Below are positions 1 to 8,160 of a stretch of 64,000 nucleotides of DNA, in pieces. The notes below the pieces were generated by a model. The model saw only the letters and a program-made list of their open reading frames with translations, was not told where the DNA came from and made no database searches. The position numbers were made by a program, and so were the translations under genes. Source of the stretch: Symbiodinium natans (Eukaryota; Sar; Dinophyceae; Suessiales; Symbiodiniaceae); the NCBI GenBank assembly GCA_905221605.1, contig CAJNDS010002273.1, positions 346,574-410,573 on the forward strand. Reading direction: 5' to 3'. Numbering within the stretch: position 1 is the first letter of the stretch; each line of letters begins with the position of its first letter.

Positions 1-2
1 GT

Positions 3-62
3 ATACTGCAAGACATGACTCAAGAGATGCTCAGGCAAATGTACCAGAGGGGGCCTTCTTGA
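3..62 (+). CDS. 3' end of an unidentified coding sequence (partial)
   Basis: An open frame runs in from the left edge and ends at TGA (60-62). The peptide ends LRQMYQRGPS and is Gln/Met rich, so it could be helical. It is cut by the window edge and nothing identifies the product. Low confidence because it has only 19 codons. Confidence 0.3.
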   Translation: MLQDMTQEMLRQMYQRGPS

Positions 63-370
63 GGGCCACTGCTTTTAACTAGTCCCACTGGTTTTTTCGG
101 GAATTGAGGGTGCAAGTACACCGGCCGTGCTCGGCATCAGGTGGCCTTTCTTGACTAGGAGCACGGTCCGGCACGACTCCCCAAAAGCCAAAGGAGCAGA
201 TGAAAAGTTGCATCTTCCATCAGCCGCATATCAGCTCCCGTAGTACAATATACTAAGATGCAGATTATTATGTTACAATATATATATATATATAGATTAT
301 GTATATGAATATATTTCAACATCATGACATATAGTTCCATATATATATATTATATATATAATCTACAAGA

Positions 371-489
371 TGTACAAGCCAACATCTGCTCCTGAATCGG
401 CTCTTGATAACAAGACCCTTCTGCCTGGGAAACGGCGCCCGTCTGGACGTGGGAAGGCGTCAAGGCGTGCCTTGGCACGGCTTAGGGGG
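371..489 (+). CDS. Coding-like exon of an unidentified protein, possible first exon
   Basis: The frame begins at an ATG (371-373) just after CTACAAG, so it may be a start codon or an exon following an AG. It reads MYKPTSAPESALDNKTLLPG and then a basic stretch ending SRRALARLRG. It stops being exon-like exactly where GTAGGGTTTAGGG begins (GT at 490-491), which leaves phase 0. The next telomeric tract would then be the intron. Product unknown. The basic tail could bind nucleic acid, but that is only a guess. Confidence 0.42.
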
Positions 490-490
490 G

Positions 491-627
491 TAGGGTTTAG
501 GGTTTAGGGTTTAGGGTTTGGGTTTAGGGTTTAGGGTTTAGGGTTTAGGGTTTAGGGTTTAGGGTTTAGGGTTTAGGGTTTAGGGTTTAGGGTTTAGGGT
601 TTAGGGTTTAGGGTTTAGGGTTTAGAG
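491..627 (+). repeat. Telomeric tract, TTTAGGG
   Basis: About twenty heptamers, nearly perfect; begins as the intron donor of exon 371-489. Confidence 0.94.
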
Positions 628-649
628 TTTTTTACCCACCCGTGTCGCA

Positions 650-707
650 AGCGTTTACGGGGAAAAGGTCAGACGTTACAATGGCCAAAGTTCGGATGCA
701 AATTAGG
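650..707 (+). CDS. Coding-like exon between two telomeric tracts
   Basis: About 58 nt lie between the 491-627 and 703-720 telomeric tracts. One frame reads TGKRSDVTMAKVRMQIR and ends in phase 0 at AGG|GTTTAG. A second frame is also open, so the upstream boundary and phase are not settled. It is probably the middle exon between 371-489 and 721-780. Confidence 0.28.
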
Positions 708-720
708 GTTTAGGGTTTAG

Positions 721-780
721 GGTGGCATGGCGAGTGGCATCACAGTGGGACACTCTATGCATGCTGAGGATTGCAAATGA
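721..780 (+). CDS. Probable last exon of the small gene starting at 371
   Basis: It follows TTTAG (ending 720) and reads GGMASGITVGHSMHAEDCK before TGA (778-780), in phase 0 with the exon ending at 707. The acceptor is supplied by the telomere heptamer itself. Product unknown. Confidence 0.33.
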   Translation, partial: GGMASGITVGHSMHAEDCK

Positions 781-1316
781 TTCTTGGGTTTACGGGTTGT
801 CTATTTTGCGCTCCCGCATAGCTGGCAGAACCACACGGCATGTTTTTCACACAGCCACCTCCAATCAAACCAAACAACAACCCAAACATTCCAGAGAAAA
901 GGTCTTAAAACAAGTACGGGCGAGCAAGCGCCATCATACGAAAGCACCCCTTGTCACCACACAACCCCCCCACAAAATCTCAACCCCCTGAAAAGCCCAG
1001 CAGAGAGAACGCTGCTCTCCAGGGGAGATTTTGAGTGCATCTGCTGGAAACTTTCCAAACAGACGGAAACAGGTCCTCAGATCTACACCCCAAAACAACA
1101 TTCAACCACACAACCGAAGATCAACAGTACCAAAACGAACAAACCTCAGGACCGCAGGCGCCAGAGCTTCACACGATTCGCTGAAACAGTCGTATCACAC
1201 CACTGCGCTTGCAAAGCGACATGCGCTCGCATGAATTGGTGATGCCATTGCCTAAGTATTCAGTAAAAGCACACGCAAACATCACCACCACATAGATCCC
1301 GACAAGATGAGGAAAA
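781..1316. other. A/C-rich stretch with no supported gene
   Basis: A plus frame stays open for 152 codons, but its composition (Thr, Gln, Lys, His from ACA/CAA/AAA runs) follows the A/C bias rather than protein-like structure. I take it as 3' flanking or intergenic sequence. Confidence 0.4.
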
Positions 1317-1635
1317 AGGGTTTAGGGTTTAGGGCTTAGGGGATATTCGTATCATATCCCGATGAGGCACTCCTACAAATACTCTGCACGCTGGCGCTTC
1401 CTCAAGCATAGCTCTCAAGCCAAGTCAAAACTTTCAAACTTCAAGAAGCGCCCCGGTTTCGGACATATTCAATCTGATAATGATAAAGCGTAGACGTCTG
1501 AGTAGGGAATCAAGGAATGAGGTACCTTGCATCCCACATAGAACCCTTTTCAGGGACTCTGCCAAGTAGATGCTTAAGAACCTGGATACTACTGCAAATA
1601 AAGGTATCCGGTCATAAGAATGTCGAACCTGCCAG

Positions 1636-1725
1636 GGCCATGGCAGCCGCGAGGGATGCGCGGACGCTTCGTCGACCGCTTCGCTGAAAGGCATGGTCTC
1701 CCCACCACCTTCGAGAATGGCTTAG
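1636..1725 (+). CDS. Exon 1 of a multi-exon gene (1636-2312), product unknown
   Basis: It is preceded by CGAACCTGCCAG and followed by G|GTTTATAGGG. The peptide contains RGRFVDRFAERHGLPTTFEN, a well-behaved mixed-charge sequence. It leaves phase 1. The next intron (1726-1842) holds a degenerate telomeric tract and ends GGCTGGCAAGGCAG. Together with the exons at 1843, 1993 and 2214 it forms one continuous frame across three introns, which is much stronger than the single islands. The upstream start was not found. Confidence 0.5.
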   Translation, partial: GHGSREGCADASSTASLKGMVSPPPSRMA

Positions 1726-1842
1726 GTTTATAGGGTTTGGGGTCTAGGGTTTGGGGGTTGGGGGTTTAGGGTTTGGGGTTTTGGGAGGTTTTTAGGGCGA
1801 AAGGTTTTCAACGCTCACGCTCGCACGAGGCTGGCAAGGCAG
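1726..1842 (+). other. Intron containing degenerate telomeric repeats
   Basis: It starts GTTTATAGGG and ends GGCAAGGCAG, so it is GT-AG. It carries about 70 bp of TTTAGGG-like heptamers (TTTGGGG, TCTAGGG, TTGGGGG variants) followed by one copy of the 33-bp box (CTCACGCTCGCACGAGGC). Removing it joins 1636-1725 to 1843-1895 in frame. Confidence 0.45.
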
Positions 1843-1895
1843 GTGTCCGAAGCTTCGCCTGTCTGGGACTCCGTCGCCATGCCCCGCGAATGGGG
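1843..1895 (+). CDS. Exon 2 of the 1636-2312 gene
   Basis: With the G left by exon 1 it reads GVRSFACLGLRRHAPRMG and ends in phase 0 at GGG|GTACCC, the first base pairs of a family A inverted-repeat element. Another frame is also open, but only this one is compatible with both neighbours. Confidence 0.45.
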
Positions 1896-1992
1896 GTACC
1901 CTTTTGGGGGCCCCTTTAAGGGATTCTATTCTATTTGGGTCATAAAAGGGGGTATCCCCCTTTTCTGGGAAAGACCTGCGTTGCACCTTAAG
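1896..1992 (+). mobile_element. Introner-like element, family A copy 1, acting as an intron
   Basis: It is 97 bp, starts GTACCCTTTTGGGGG and ends CACCTTAAG, so GT-AG in phase 0. The two arms are inverted (GGGGGTACCC near the left, GGGGGTATCCCCC near the right) around GATTCTATTCTATTTGGGTC, a core also seen at 24340 and 50548. Excision joins ...APRMG to EAQQPKDVF.... Confidence 0.5.
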
Positions 1993-2075
1993 GAAGCGCA
2001 GCAGCCCAAGGACGTGTTTCGTGTTGCCACTGTTGACCCTCTGCCAGCCGACGGTTGTCGCTCCGAAGTCGAGGG
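1993..2075 (+). CDS. Exon 3 of the 1636-2312 gene
   Basis: It follows TTAAG and reads EAQQPKDVFRVATVDPLPAD then GCRSEVEG, a clear coding composition. It ends GG|GTCTTAACCC. Without splicing, the next codons would be TCT TAA, with the TAA formed by the CCCTAAA repeat. Splicing at GT 2076-2077 and AG 2212-2213 keeps the frame. Confidence 0.5.
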
Positions 2076-2213
2076 GTCTTAACCCTAAACCCTAAACACT
2101 AAACCCTAAACCCTAAACACAAAACCCTAAGCCCGAAACCCTAACCCTAAACCCGAAACCCTAAACCCTAAACCCTCAACCCCAACCCGAAACCCGAAAC
2201 CCTAAACCCTAAG
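2076..2213 (+). repeat. Telomeric intron, CCCTAAA orientation, with GGTCT on both sides
   Basis: Its 138 bp are mostly CCCTAAA and variants (CCCGAAA, CACTAAA). The pentamer GGTCT occurs at both edges (2075-2079 and 2213-2217), as if a target site were duplicated on insertion. Boundaries GTCTTAACCC and CCTAAG are GT-AG. Removing it restores an open frame on both sides. Confidence 0.55.
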
Positions 2214-2312
2214 GTCTGGGAGCTGCCATTTGGGGGGGCAACTTGTACTCGGGCCTGCAAGGCTCTCGACCACCACTGGGCTGAACTGGAACTCGTCACC
2301 TTCTTGGCTAGG
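2214..2312 (+). CDS. Exon 4 of the 1636-2312 gene
   Basis: It is a 99-nt island between a CCCTAAA tract (left) and the long TTTAGGG tract (right). In phase with exon 3 it reads GSGSCHLGGQLVLGPARLST and on to SSPSWL, ending at GG|GTTTAGGG. A second frame (VWELPFGG...) is also open and cannot be excluded. Product unknown. Confidence 0.42.
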
Positions 2313-2856
2313 GTTTAGGGTTTAGGGTTTAGGGTTTAGGGTGTAGGGTGTAGGGTGTAGGGTGTAGGGTTTAGGGTTTAGGGTTTAGGGTTTAGGGTTT
2401 AGGGCTTAGGGCTTAGGGCTTAGGGCTTAGGGCTTAGGGCTTAGGGGGCTTAGGCTTAGGGCTTAGGGCTTAGGGCTTAGGGCTTAGGGCTTAGGGCTTA
2501 GGGCTTAGGGCTTAGGGCTTAGGGCTTAGGGTTTAGGTTTAGGGTTTTAGGGTTTAGGGGGTTTTCGGGTGCGGGTTCGGGTTTCGGGTTTCGGGTTTAG
2601 GGTTTAGGGTTTAGGTTTAGGGTTTAGGGTTTAGGGTTTTGGGTTTGGGTTTCGGGTTCGTTTCGGTTTCGGGTTTGGGGTTTAGGGTTTAGGGTTTAGG
2701 GTTTTAGGGTTTAGGGTTTAGGGTTTAGGGTTTAGGGTTTAGGGTTTAGGGTTTAGGGTTTAGGGTTTAGGGTTTAGGGTTTAGGGTTTAGGGTTTAGGG
2801 TTTAGGGTTTGGGGTTTGGGGTTTAGGGTTTAGGGTTAGGTTAGGGTTTAGGGGAG
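2309..2856 (+). repeat. Longest telomeric tract, with blocks of homogenised variants
   Basis: About 550 bp of TTTAGGG heptamers on the plus strand. Variants are clustered, not random: four TGTAGGG units near 2338-2368, then about eighteen CTTAGGG units (2402-2528), then TTTCGGG/TTTGGGG units, then perfect TTTAGGG. The clustering suggests local expansion by slippage or unequal exchange. Confidence 0.9.
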
Positions 2857-2897
2857 ACGAGAGGAGTCTGGAATCCAAGAGAACATCCACACTGCTC

Positions 2898-3004
2898 CAT
2901 GGCACTTTCATAGTACTTTCATGGTACTTTGATGGTACTTTCATAGCACTTTCATAGTGCTTTCATAGTACTTTCATGGTACTTTCATAGTACTTTCATA
3001 AGTC
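2898..3004 (+). repeat. 11-bp minisatellite, unit ACTTTCATRGT
   Basis: About nine tandem copies of an 11-mer (ACTTTCATAGT/ACTTTCATGGT, with GC and GT variants at the junctions). It sits directly upstream of the acceptor CCATAG of the next exon, so it is probably intronic. Confidence 0.85.
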
Positions 3005-3014
3005 CTTTCCATAG

Positions 3015-3199
3015 CAAAATTCCCGGACCCGGCCTCGTCTGGACCAGGCCACGGGGCTCAGCTCCGAGGCGGCGCTGGCCACGGAGTGGAGGGTGTTCAT
3101 CAGGCCTGGGCGTGTCAGCAATACCCTAACACAAGGTCAGCCGTCCTTGCGCCGGAGGCTGAGAGCCTTCAACATCGGGTGCAGATGATCCTGGACTAG
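3015..3199 (+). CDS. Coding-like exon ending in a stop, product unknown
   Basis: After TTTCCATAG one frame reads through 60 codons to TAG (3197-3199), with segments GHGAQLRGGAGHGVEGVHQA and LAPEAESLQHRVQMILD. A second frame is open for 100 nt and would match the phase of exon 2214-2312, so the assignment to that gene is uncertain. CACGGGGCTCAG recurs in the next exon (3292-3303), which hints at a short duplicated coding unit. Confidence 0.42.
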
Positions 3200-3257
3200 G
3201 AGTGGCTGAGGGTTTAGGGTTTAGGGTTTAGGGTTTAGGGTTTGGGGCAAACGCAGG

Positions 3258-3312
3258 AGGCCTGCGGCAGAGGCGTAGCCGCCCGTGCCGGCCACGGGGC
3301 TCAGACCTGGAA
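3258..3312 (+). CDS. Short coding-like exon, Gly/Ala/Arg-rich
   Basis: It lies between an AG (GCAAACGCAG) and a good donor (TGGAAG|GTACGG). It reads EACGRGVAARAGHGAQTWK. The GHGAQ motif matches the preceding exon at 3015-3199, so it may be a repeated segment of the same protein. Product unknown. Confidence 0.33.
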
Positions 3313-3734
3313 GGTACGGCAGTGTAGGGGGGCCTAGCATGCCACAAAGCGCGACGATACCTTCACACCGCCCTTCTCCCGAAGACCACATGAAGCCCCA
3401 CCAAAAACCATTGCATCCTACGTTCGGCTCGATACTTGCTGTGCGTGCACATGGGCGCCAGACTTGCAGGGCAGCTTATTTAAGAATCGGTTGAAGCGGC
3501 CAGAGCACGGACACTGATTTGGTCGTAGGCTCGTCGGGGACCCAGAAAAAAAGGGGAGGACATGCAAGGAGCGATGTCTAAAGTCTACATGTGTCTACCC
3601 AAATGGTGTCCGCAATGGGATGACTCGACTCGAGGGTTCATTACCCCCCCCCCCCCCCCCCACGCACGCACTCAGCAGCCGGCAGAAATCGTTCGGCGAG
3701 GCTTCCGGCTCCGCGTCAGTCCTGCCCAGCGCCC
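3313..3734. other. No supported gene; C-run at 3646-3662
   Basis: Open frames on both strands are short and not protein-like. A 17-base C homopolymer lies at 3646-3662, followed by CACGCACGCAC. Confidence 0.4.
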
Positions 3735-4034
3735 ATGAATCAACGCACGATGCTTGGGGAAAGTGATCACAAGACCTCAACCACCCAAAAAGGGGTGCGA
3801 CTCCGGGCAACTGAGGCAGGGCTGCACAAGTTCTCTGCACCACTGGCCTGTCAGCTGACGGGCACGGGAGCGTTGGCCCTGGCATCACCTCGGCAAGGCC
3901 GTCGTGTCAATTCATCTGGGAACAAGGCAAATCAAATCACTGTTAAGACTGCGTTGAGTAGTGGCTCCACAAAATCTGAAAGCGAAGTTCCTGACTCCAA
4001 AGACCCCTCAGCAACGAACACCTCACTCCCATGA
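3735..4034 (+). CDS. Ser/Thr-rich open frame, ATG to TGA
   Basis: A 99-codon complete frame. It is rich in Ser, Thr, Lys and Ala (ending SKDPSATNTSLP) with no hydrophobic segment. It could be a disordered tail or chance. It has no telomeric tract inside and no recognisable domain. Confidence 0.25.
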   Translation: MNQRTMLGESDHKTSTTQKGVRLRATEAGLHKFSAPLACQLTGTGALALASPRQGRRVNSSGNKANQITVKTALSSGSTKSESEVPDSKDPSATNTSLP

Positions 4035-4040
4035 ACGGAA

Positions 4041-4125
4041 ATGATCCTGGGAATTAACCAGAGTGACGTCTGTATCCAGCTCAATGTCGCTCCAATCTTG
4101 GCACGGCTCCTGCAAACAACAGGGG
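4041..4125 (+). CDS. Coding-like segment starting at ATG
   Basis: It reads MILGINQSDVCIQLNVAPIL then ARLLQTTG before a G-rich run and a CCCTAAA tract. Alternating hydrophobic and polar residues suggest a real exon. Its right boundary is lost in the G-run. Product unknown. Confidence 0.3.
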
Positions 4126-4180
4126 CCGGGGGGGTGGGGGGGGGGAGGGTCCTAAACCCAAACCCTAAACCCCAAAAACC

Positions 4181-4236
4181 CCAGAAGGACAGGGGCCTTT
4201 TGGGCCTTCTTGGGCCTTTTGGGCCTTTTTGGGCCT
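4181..4236 (+). repeat. Short minisatellite, unit GGGCCTTTT
   Basis: Five imperfect copies of GGGCCTTTTT/GGGCCTTCTT next to a CCCTAAA tract. Confidence 0.6.
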
Positions 4237-4361
4237 CTAGAAAAACCCGGTCTCCTCCGCCTTCGACGGAGAGCTCGGTGCTGCGGCATCCTGTTCGATG
4301 CGTATAATCATATATGAAACCCCAAGCCTAAAACCTAAACCCTAAACCCTAAACCCTAAAC

Positions 4362-4522
4362 CGTATAGTAAGATCATGTATGAGCAACATCCCAATGCTG
4401 GCCGTTCTGTGACAGGGTGCCACGAGCCTGAGCTTCCCCACCAGGCTGGACGCCTGCGGCCACCTCTCTGGGAGCCTCCCACTTTTATGAAAGCTTGATA
4501 ACTCGGGTCTGACATCTTCGTG
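4362..4522 (-). CDS. Minus-strand exon between converging telomeric tracts
   Basis: The 161-nt island is flanked by CCCTAAA on the left and TTTAGGG-like sequence on the right. On the minus strand it is open throughout and reads HEDVRPELSSFHKSGRLPER, then WPQASSLVGKLRLVAP, then ASIGMLLIHDLTIR. It starts after GGCAAAG and ends CG|GTTTAGGG, a GT donor formed by the heptamer. Product unknown. Confidence 0.45.
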
Positions 4523-4604
4523 CTTTGCCCCCGGTTTTAGGGTTTCGGGTTGAGGGCTTAGGTCACGAAGCCATGGCTTCGAGCCTCCGAACAGTGTAAC
4601 ACGT

Positions 4605-4898
4605 GTGCAGGTTCGGAGTCCAAGCAAGGTGCCGCCAAAGCCAAAGCTTCAAAGGCAAACTGCTGAGGGTTTGGATTCGCTTCTTGCACACTCCACCTTG
4701 ACAAAAGTTTCCTGTTTAGGAAGCTTGTATAGTCGTACCGATAGACCAACGCCCAATGCTGGAGTCTGCAGCACCTGCGACCCAGTCTTGCGGGGGCTTC
4801 GCGGAGTCCGCGCCTGCAGGGCTTGGCTCCACGCCCAGAACTCCAAGGAAAACACCACGTGTGCTTCACGAAATCCAGCCTCCAGTGCTTCCACATAA
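4605..4898 (+). CDS. Open frame upstream of the 4962 gene, frame uncertain
   Basis: It follows GTGTGCAG and reads VRSPSKVPPKPKLQRQTAEG, then RTDRPTPNAGVCSTCDPVL, ending ASSAST before TAA. Two other frames, including minus 4649-4963, are also open, so strand and frame are uncertain. It may hold 5' exons of the gene that follows. Confidence 0.28.
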   Translation: MQVRSPSKVPPKPKLQRQTAEGLDSLLAHSTLTKVSCLGSLYSRTDRPTPNAGVCSTCDPVLRGLRGVRACRAWLHAQNSKENTTCASRNPASSAST

Positions 4899-4961
4899 TG
4901 TGAGACGGCGAGACCATCCGCCAGGACAGAGACGTCCGGGGCTTTGGTCACGGTGTCGTCC

Positions 4962-5150
4962 ATGGCTGGCTACCCGTGGATTCTTGTGGCGCCTACAATT
5001 CGGCTGTTTGCGGAACTTCGTATCGGCGCCCTCAGTCGTCAGGCGGGAATGCTGGCATGTGAACTTGAGGAACTGGTGGAGCTCGGGTCTGCCACTGCTA
5101 AACCGAAACACCTGGTGCCAGGAGTGGTGGGATCAGTGGACACTATGGTG
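4962..5150 (+). CDS. Exon 1 of a five-exon gene (4962-5922), product unknown
   Basis: It starts at ATG (4962; the frame is open a little further upstream). It reads MAGYPWILVAPTIRLFAELR, then IGALSRQAGMLACELEELVE, and ends GVVGSVDTMV. It closes in phase 0 where GTTTCCGAAA, the family A arm, begins. Five exons then join without a stop, through introns of four different kinds. I recognise no domain. This is the best-supported plus-strand gene of the left half. Confidence 0.55.
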
Positions 5151-5265
5151 GTTTCCGAAATGTCGAAAAATTGGGGTACCTTTTGGGGGTCCTCATTCTA
5201 AGGGACCCTAGTATTTGGGGTCTATTTTAAGGTCCCCTATTTTCGTAAATCCCATATCCTCCCAG
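5151..5265 (+). mobile_element. Introner-like element, family A copy 2, acting as an intron
   Basis: It is 115 bp, starts GTTTCCGAAATGTCG and ends CCATATCCTCCCAG, so GT-AG in phase 0. The inner arms TTGGGGTACC and GGTCCCCTATTTTCG are inverted. A pyrimidine-rich tail precedes the AG. Excision joins ...SVDTMV to RSWHDCATH.... Confidence 0.6.
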
Positions 5266-5391
5266 AGATCATGGCACGATTGCGCGACTCACGGTGCTCC
5301 CCCATCTGCCGGTCGGTTTTCCTCGCCGTGCCAGTCAATGCCTACTTCAAGGACCGGCATATGGATGGAAACAGAAGAACATGCTTTTGAG
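5266..5391 (+). CDS. Exon 2 of the 4962-5922 gene
   Basis: It has 42 codons in phase 0: RSWHDCATHGAPPSAGRFSS, then TGIWMETEEHAFE. It ends GAG|GTTTAGGG (GT at 5392-5393), so the donor lies in the first telomere heptamer. Confidence 0.55.
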
Positions 5392-5531
5392 GTTTAGGGT
5401 TTAGGGCTATAGGGTTTAGGGTTTAGGGTTTAGGGTTTAGGGTTGGAGTCGGTGATTTCAAAACTGATTTTGGCATCTTCGGTCTTCTCCGGTCCCCCGT
5501 CATGGGCACGGCTTTGCCTCCCGGAACACAG
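5392..5531 (+). repeat. Telomeric intron, TTTAGGG orientation
   Basis: A 140-bp GT-AG interval. Its 5' part is about 52 bp of TTTAGGG heptamers starting at the donor, and its 3' part is non-repeat sequence ending CCGGAACACAG. The frame continues in phase 0. Confidence 0.55.
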
Positions 5532-5586
5532 GTGCTTGTAACATCTGTCCGGTCTAAGCCACTTATGGGCTTTCTGAAAGCTGTAG
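5532..5586 (+). CDS. Exon 3 of the 4962-5922 gene
   Basis: It reads VLVTSVRSKPLMGFLKAV and ends G|GTGAGA, a strong conventional donor, leaving phase 1. The next acceptor (GATTCAG, 5640-5645) supplies AC to complete GAC. Confidence 0.5.
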
Positions 5587-5645
5587 GTGAGACGTGAAGG
5601 GAAGGTCCCCAAAGAAATAAGGCAACCAAGGTGTCATGGATTCAG

Positions 5646-5733
5646 ACATGCTCCAGAGGACGCCAATCCTTCAGCGGCCTTTCGGCCCGCCCAAACTTCG
5701 AAGCCTGAACCATACAAAGCCATTAACAAGCAA
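5646..5733 (+). CDS. Exon 4 of the 4962-5922 gene
   Basis: It reads DMLQRTPILQRPFGPPKLRS then LNHTKPLTS and runs into a CCCTAAA tract that would put a TAA in frame. A GC donor (AA|GCTTCCC) and AG acceptor (AACAAG, ending 5798) remove the tract in frame. Confidence 0.5.
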
Positions 5734-5798
5734 GCTTCCCTAAACCCTAAACCCTAAACCCTAAACCCTAAACCCTAAACCCTAAACCCTAAAACAAG
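5734..5798 (+). repeat. Telomeric insertion with 13-bp direct repeats
   Basis: About eight CCCTAAA units lie between two perfect copies of AACAAGCAAGCTT (5725-5737 and 5793-5805). The coding frame is the same before and after, as if heptamers had been inserted into an exon with duplication of the target. A GC-AG intron covering it keeps the frame (AA|C). Confidence 0.6.
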
Positions 5799-5922
5799 CA
5801 AGCTTGTGGACCTTCAACAGCTGCCAACGTTTGGGCTTGCTGCGGCCACTTCACTACACGCCGTTGTCAACGACCTCAGCTCTTGGGCCGCTCTACCCGA
5901 TCACGAGAAGTCGCTGCTCTAA
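5799..5922 (+). CDS. Exon 5 (3' end) of the 4962-5922 gene
   Basis: It continues in frame: LVDLQQLPTFGLAAATSLHA, then VVNDLSSWAALPDHEKSLL, ending TAA (5920-5922) just before another CCCTAAA tract. The stop may be real or may be avoided by another non-GT intron. Strong coding composition; family unknown. Confidence 0.5.
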
Positions 5923-5931
5923 GCCCTGGTT

Positions 5932-5972
5932 AAACCCTAAACCCTAAACCCTAAACCCCAAACCCTAAATCC
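5932..5972 (-). repeat. Telomeric tract, CCCTAAA
   Basis: Six units. Confidence 0.9.
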
Positions 5973-5977
5973 TACAC

Positions 5978-6126
5978 CAACTCAGGGGAGGAGGGCTGAT
6001 CATGCCTGATTGTTGCAAGCGCAGACAGTGGCGTAGGGGCCAGGCGAGCCAGGCGAGGAGTCGTCGCAGCCGATATCCATTCATCCAAAGGAGGTCCCCC
6101 TGAGCGGCACAATGCACAAAGAGCAG
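5978..6126 (-). CDS. Minus-strand exon between converging telomeric tracts
   Basis: A (CCCTAAA)-left, (TTTAGGG)-right island. The minus frame reads AALCALCRSGGPPLDEWISA, then RLARLAPTPLSALATIRHDQ, ending at TTG|GTGTAGG. It follows CTACTGAAG. The plus strand has stops. Product unknown; cysteines CALC.. are present, but no domain is evident. Confidence 0.45.
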
Positions 6127-6131
6127 CTTCA

Positions 6132-6186
6132 GTAGGGTTTAGGGTTTCGGGTTTGGGGTTTCGGGTTTAGGGTTTAGGGTTTAGGG
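6132..6186 (+). repeat. Telomeric tract, TTTAGGG with TTTCGGG
   Basis: Eight units, three variant. Confidence 0.88.
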
Positions 6187-7520
6187 ATGCTCACAAGTGG
6201 ACGGTGCTCCTTCGGTTTGTTCAACCCAGGCCAGCCCAGCACTCAAGATTCAGAGGATCGCACTGCGTAGCTGGAGGCGGCTGTCTTGTTCGACCCCTGA
6301 CGGAGAACTTCGTGGGATGGCAACTAGTAATGTGCCGCTGACTGATGAGCTATCACTCACAAGAAGCCTCTGCTTCTCACTGTTCATCATATGGAGGCAA
6401 AGGCTGCTTAGAAATCGCTCACATCTGGAGATATCAAGAGCATGCAGCGCTCCACTTTCCTGTCGCACCTCAAGCGAGCCCAATTGTGAGACGTTGGAGG
6501 TAATGCAGCTTTCTTAGCAGATGCAGGTGTTGGAGCACAGTCAGCCCTCCTTCAAGTTGCTTTGTGATCAGCTTGCATTTCAGCAAGGCTCCCTGCAGAT
6601 ACCCGACTTATGAACCACCCGTTGTACGAGTTGCAAGCCCTGCCAAAGAGAAACAACCTGGCAATGGATTCTAGTACCAGGTTGAGCTTCGGATTCCCAA
6701 GAGATGAAAGCCAGCCCGGGAACAACTTGCCTATACATTAAGTTCAGGAGAGGGAGCATGCACACAAAATAGGATGAAACCCTACTTGGACGGCCACCAG
6801 GCGCCGCTTTCAGTCTTACACCGTGCTTCCTCCTGCCATACGTATTCGCATTTACTTGACGAATCGATGCACTAAGCGCTAGCATCCTGAAGCATGGATT
6901 GTCTGGCATCTACGTCAGGGTCAAGCCTGCGTTCGCTGCTACTTATGGCACCCCGCCAGGCAGGCGGATGTCCGCCAATCGGATGTTCAATTCTGGTTTT
7001 TTGCTAATGTTTTCATGCATCGTTGGGCACCTGCTCCAGCCACCTGTCGCAGCAGCCTACCTTCAAGCGGATCTTGAAACTAGATTCCGACCAGAAAATG
7101 CAGAGTCCTCGGTTTAAAGCAGCCATATATGTGCAGCAGGCTATTGCTACAGCGGCACCTATCAACTCAAAGACGAACTTCCTAACATCCACTATGTTCA
7201 TTATATAACAAGAGAAACTTCCTTCTCATACCCACTCAAACCCGGCAAACCCGGCCCTTCCGGCCCAACAGTGCGATCCCATAGAATGACATGCGCTCCC
7301 GACATCTTATTGAGATGCAGAGGGCTTCTCTGGGGGGGAAGTGCGAAATCAGGGACATGAGGATGGAACCACGTCACTCCGCATGATCTGGTCCTCGATG
7401 CCCGGTGTATACTTTGCACACCGGGCATCGAGCGACATCTTGTGGCGGAGGCAGAGGAGAGTACTCGGTACTCCTGGAAGCAGGTTCCCGTTGAGAAGAC
7501 AAGTGGTCATGAACTGCCCC
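6187..7520. other. Mixed sequence with weak open frames on both strands
   Basis: A minus frame at 6250-6483 (ALHALDISRCERFLSSL) and a plus frame at 6899-7117 are moderately protein-like, but I could not place splice sites or connect them. No repeats stand out. Confidence 0.3.
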
Positions 7521-7591
7521 CTAAACCCTGTCACCTCAAACCCTCAACCCCAAACCCTAAACCAAACCCTAAACCCTAAACCCTAAACCCT
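7521..7591 (-). repeat. Telomeric tract, CCCTAAA, degenerate left part
   Basis: Ten units; CCCTCAA and CCCCAAA variants. Confidence 0.88.
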
Positions 7592-7642
7592 CCTCAGACA
7601 CGACGAATCGAGCCTGTCAAAGCTCAGATGGCCATCGCAGCC

Positions 7643-7714
7643 TTAAGCTGAGGGCTCATCTGCCAAAAGCACGGGCACAGCTTTCTCCACACTGCCGCCC
7701 ACGGCATCCAGGAC
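7643..7714 (-). CDS. Last exon of a minus-strand gene, product unknown
   Basis: It follows GAGGACAG and reads VLDAVGGSVEKAVPVLLADE then PSA and TAA (24 codons, phase 0). First-position G is frequent, typical of coding. It lies inside a 137-bp island between converging telomeric tracts (7521-7591 and 7729-7778). Confidence 0.42.
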   Translation of the reverse strand, partial: VLDAVGGSVEKAVPVLLADEPSA

Positions 7715-7728
7715 CTGTCCTCAGTCTG

Positions 7729-7778
7729 GGGTTTAGGGTTTAGGGTTTAGGGTTTAGGGTTTAGGGTTTAGGGTTTAG
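7729..7778 (+). repeat. Telomeric tract, TTTAGGG
   Basis: Seven perfect units. Confidence 0.93.
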
Positions 7779-8160
7779 CTACTCGGGGACTCTGGGTCTT
7801 GTTTTGTTGTTGGACTTCTGTCAGACTTGCAAGAGCCGGTGATTGTGCTGCACCCCTGCAAAGCCACGGCATCATCATGCCTAGTGACTTCAGCTCAGCT
7901 CTCTGCGACCGAGATTTTGCTCGGAATGGAGCCAGAAACGTTTGCCACGACCGAAACACAAAAATCCTTGATCTTCTTGTATAATCTTTACAGTCTGCTA
8001 GAATATCGTGTTCTTGTTTCTTTGCATTATTTTTCTGTCATAATGTTTCTGAACTCTACTGCATTATTCTACCTCTCTGGCAGACAGCCGGGCCGCGGAT
8101 CCGCGCTTCTTCAAAGCCCATGGCCTGGAATGGAAAGGCTTTGGGCTCTTTTAGCTCTAG

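Noticed and set aside
784-1242. 152-codon plus open frame
   Set aside because: Composition follows A/C bias; no splice sites or recognisable structure.
2309-2856. A real chromosome end
   Set aside because: Unique and coding-like sequence continues on both sides, and many tracts of both orientations follow.
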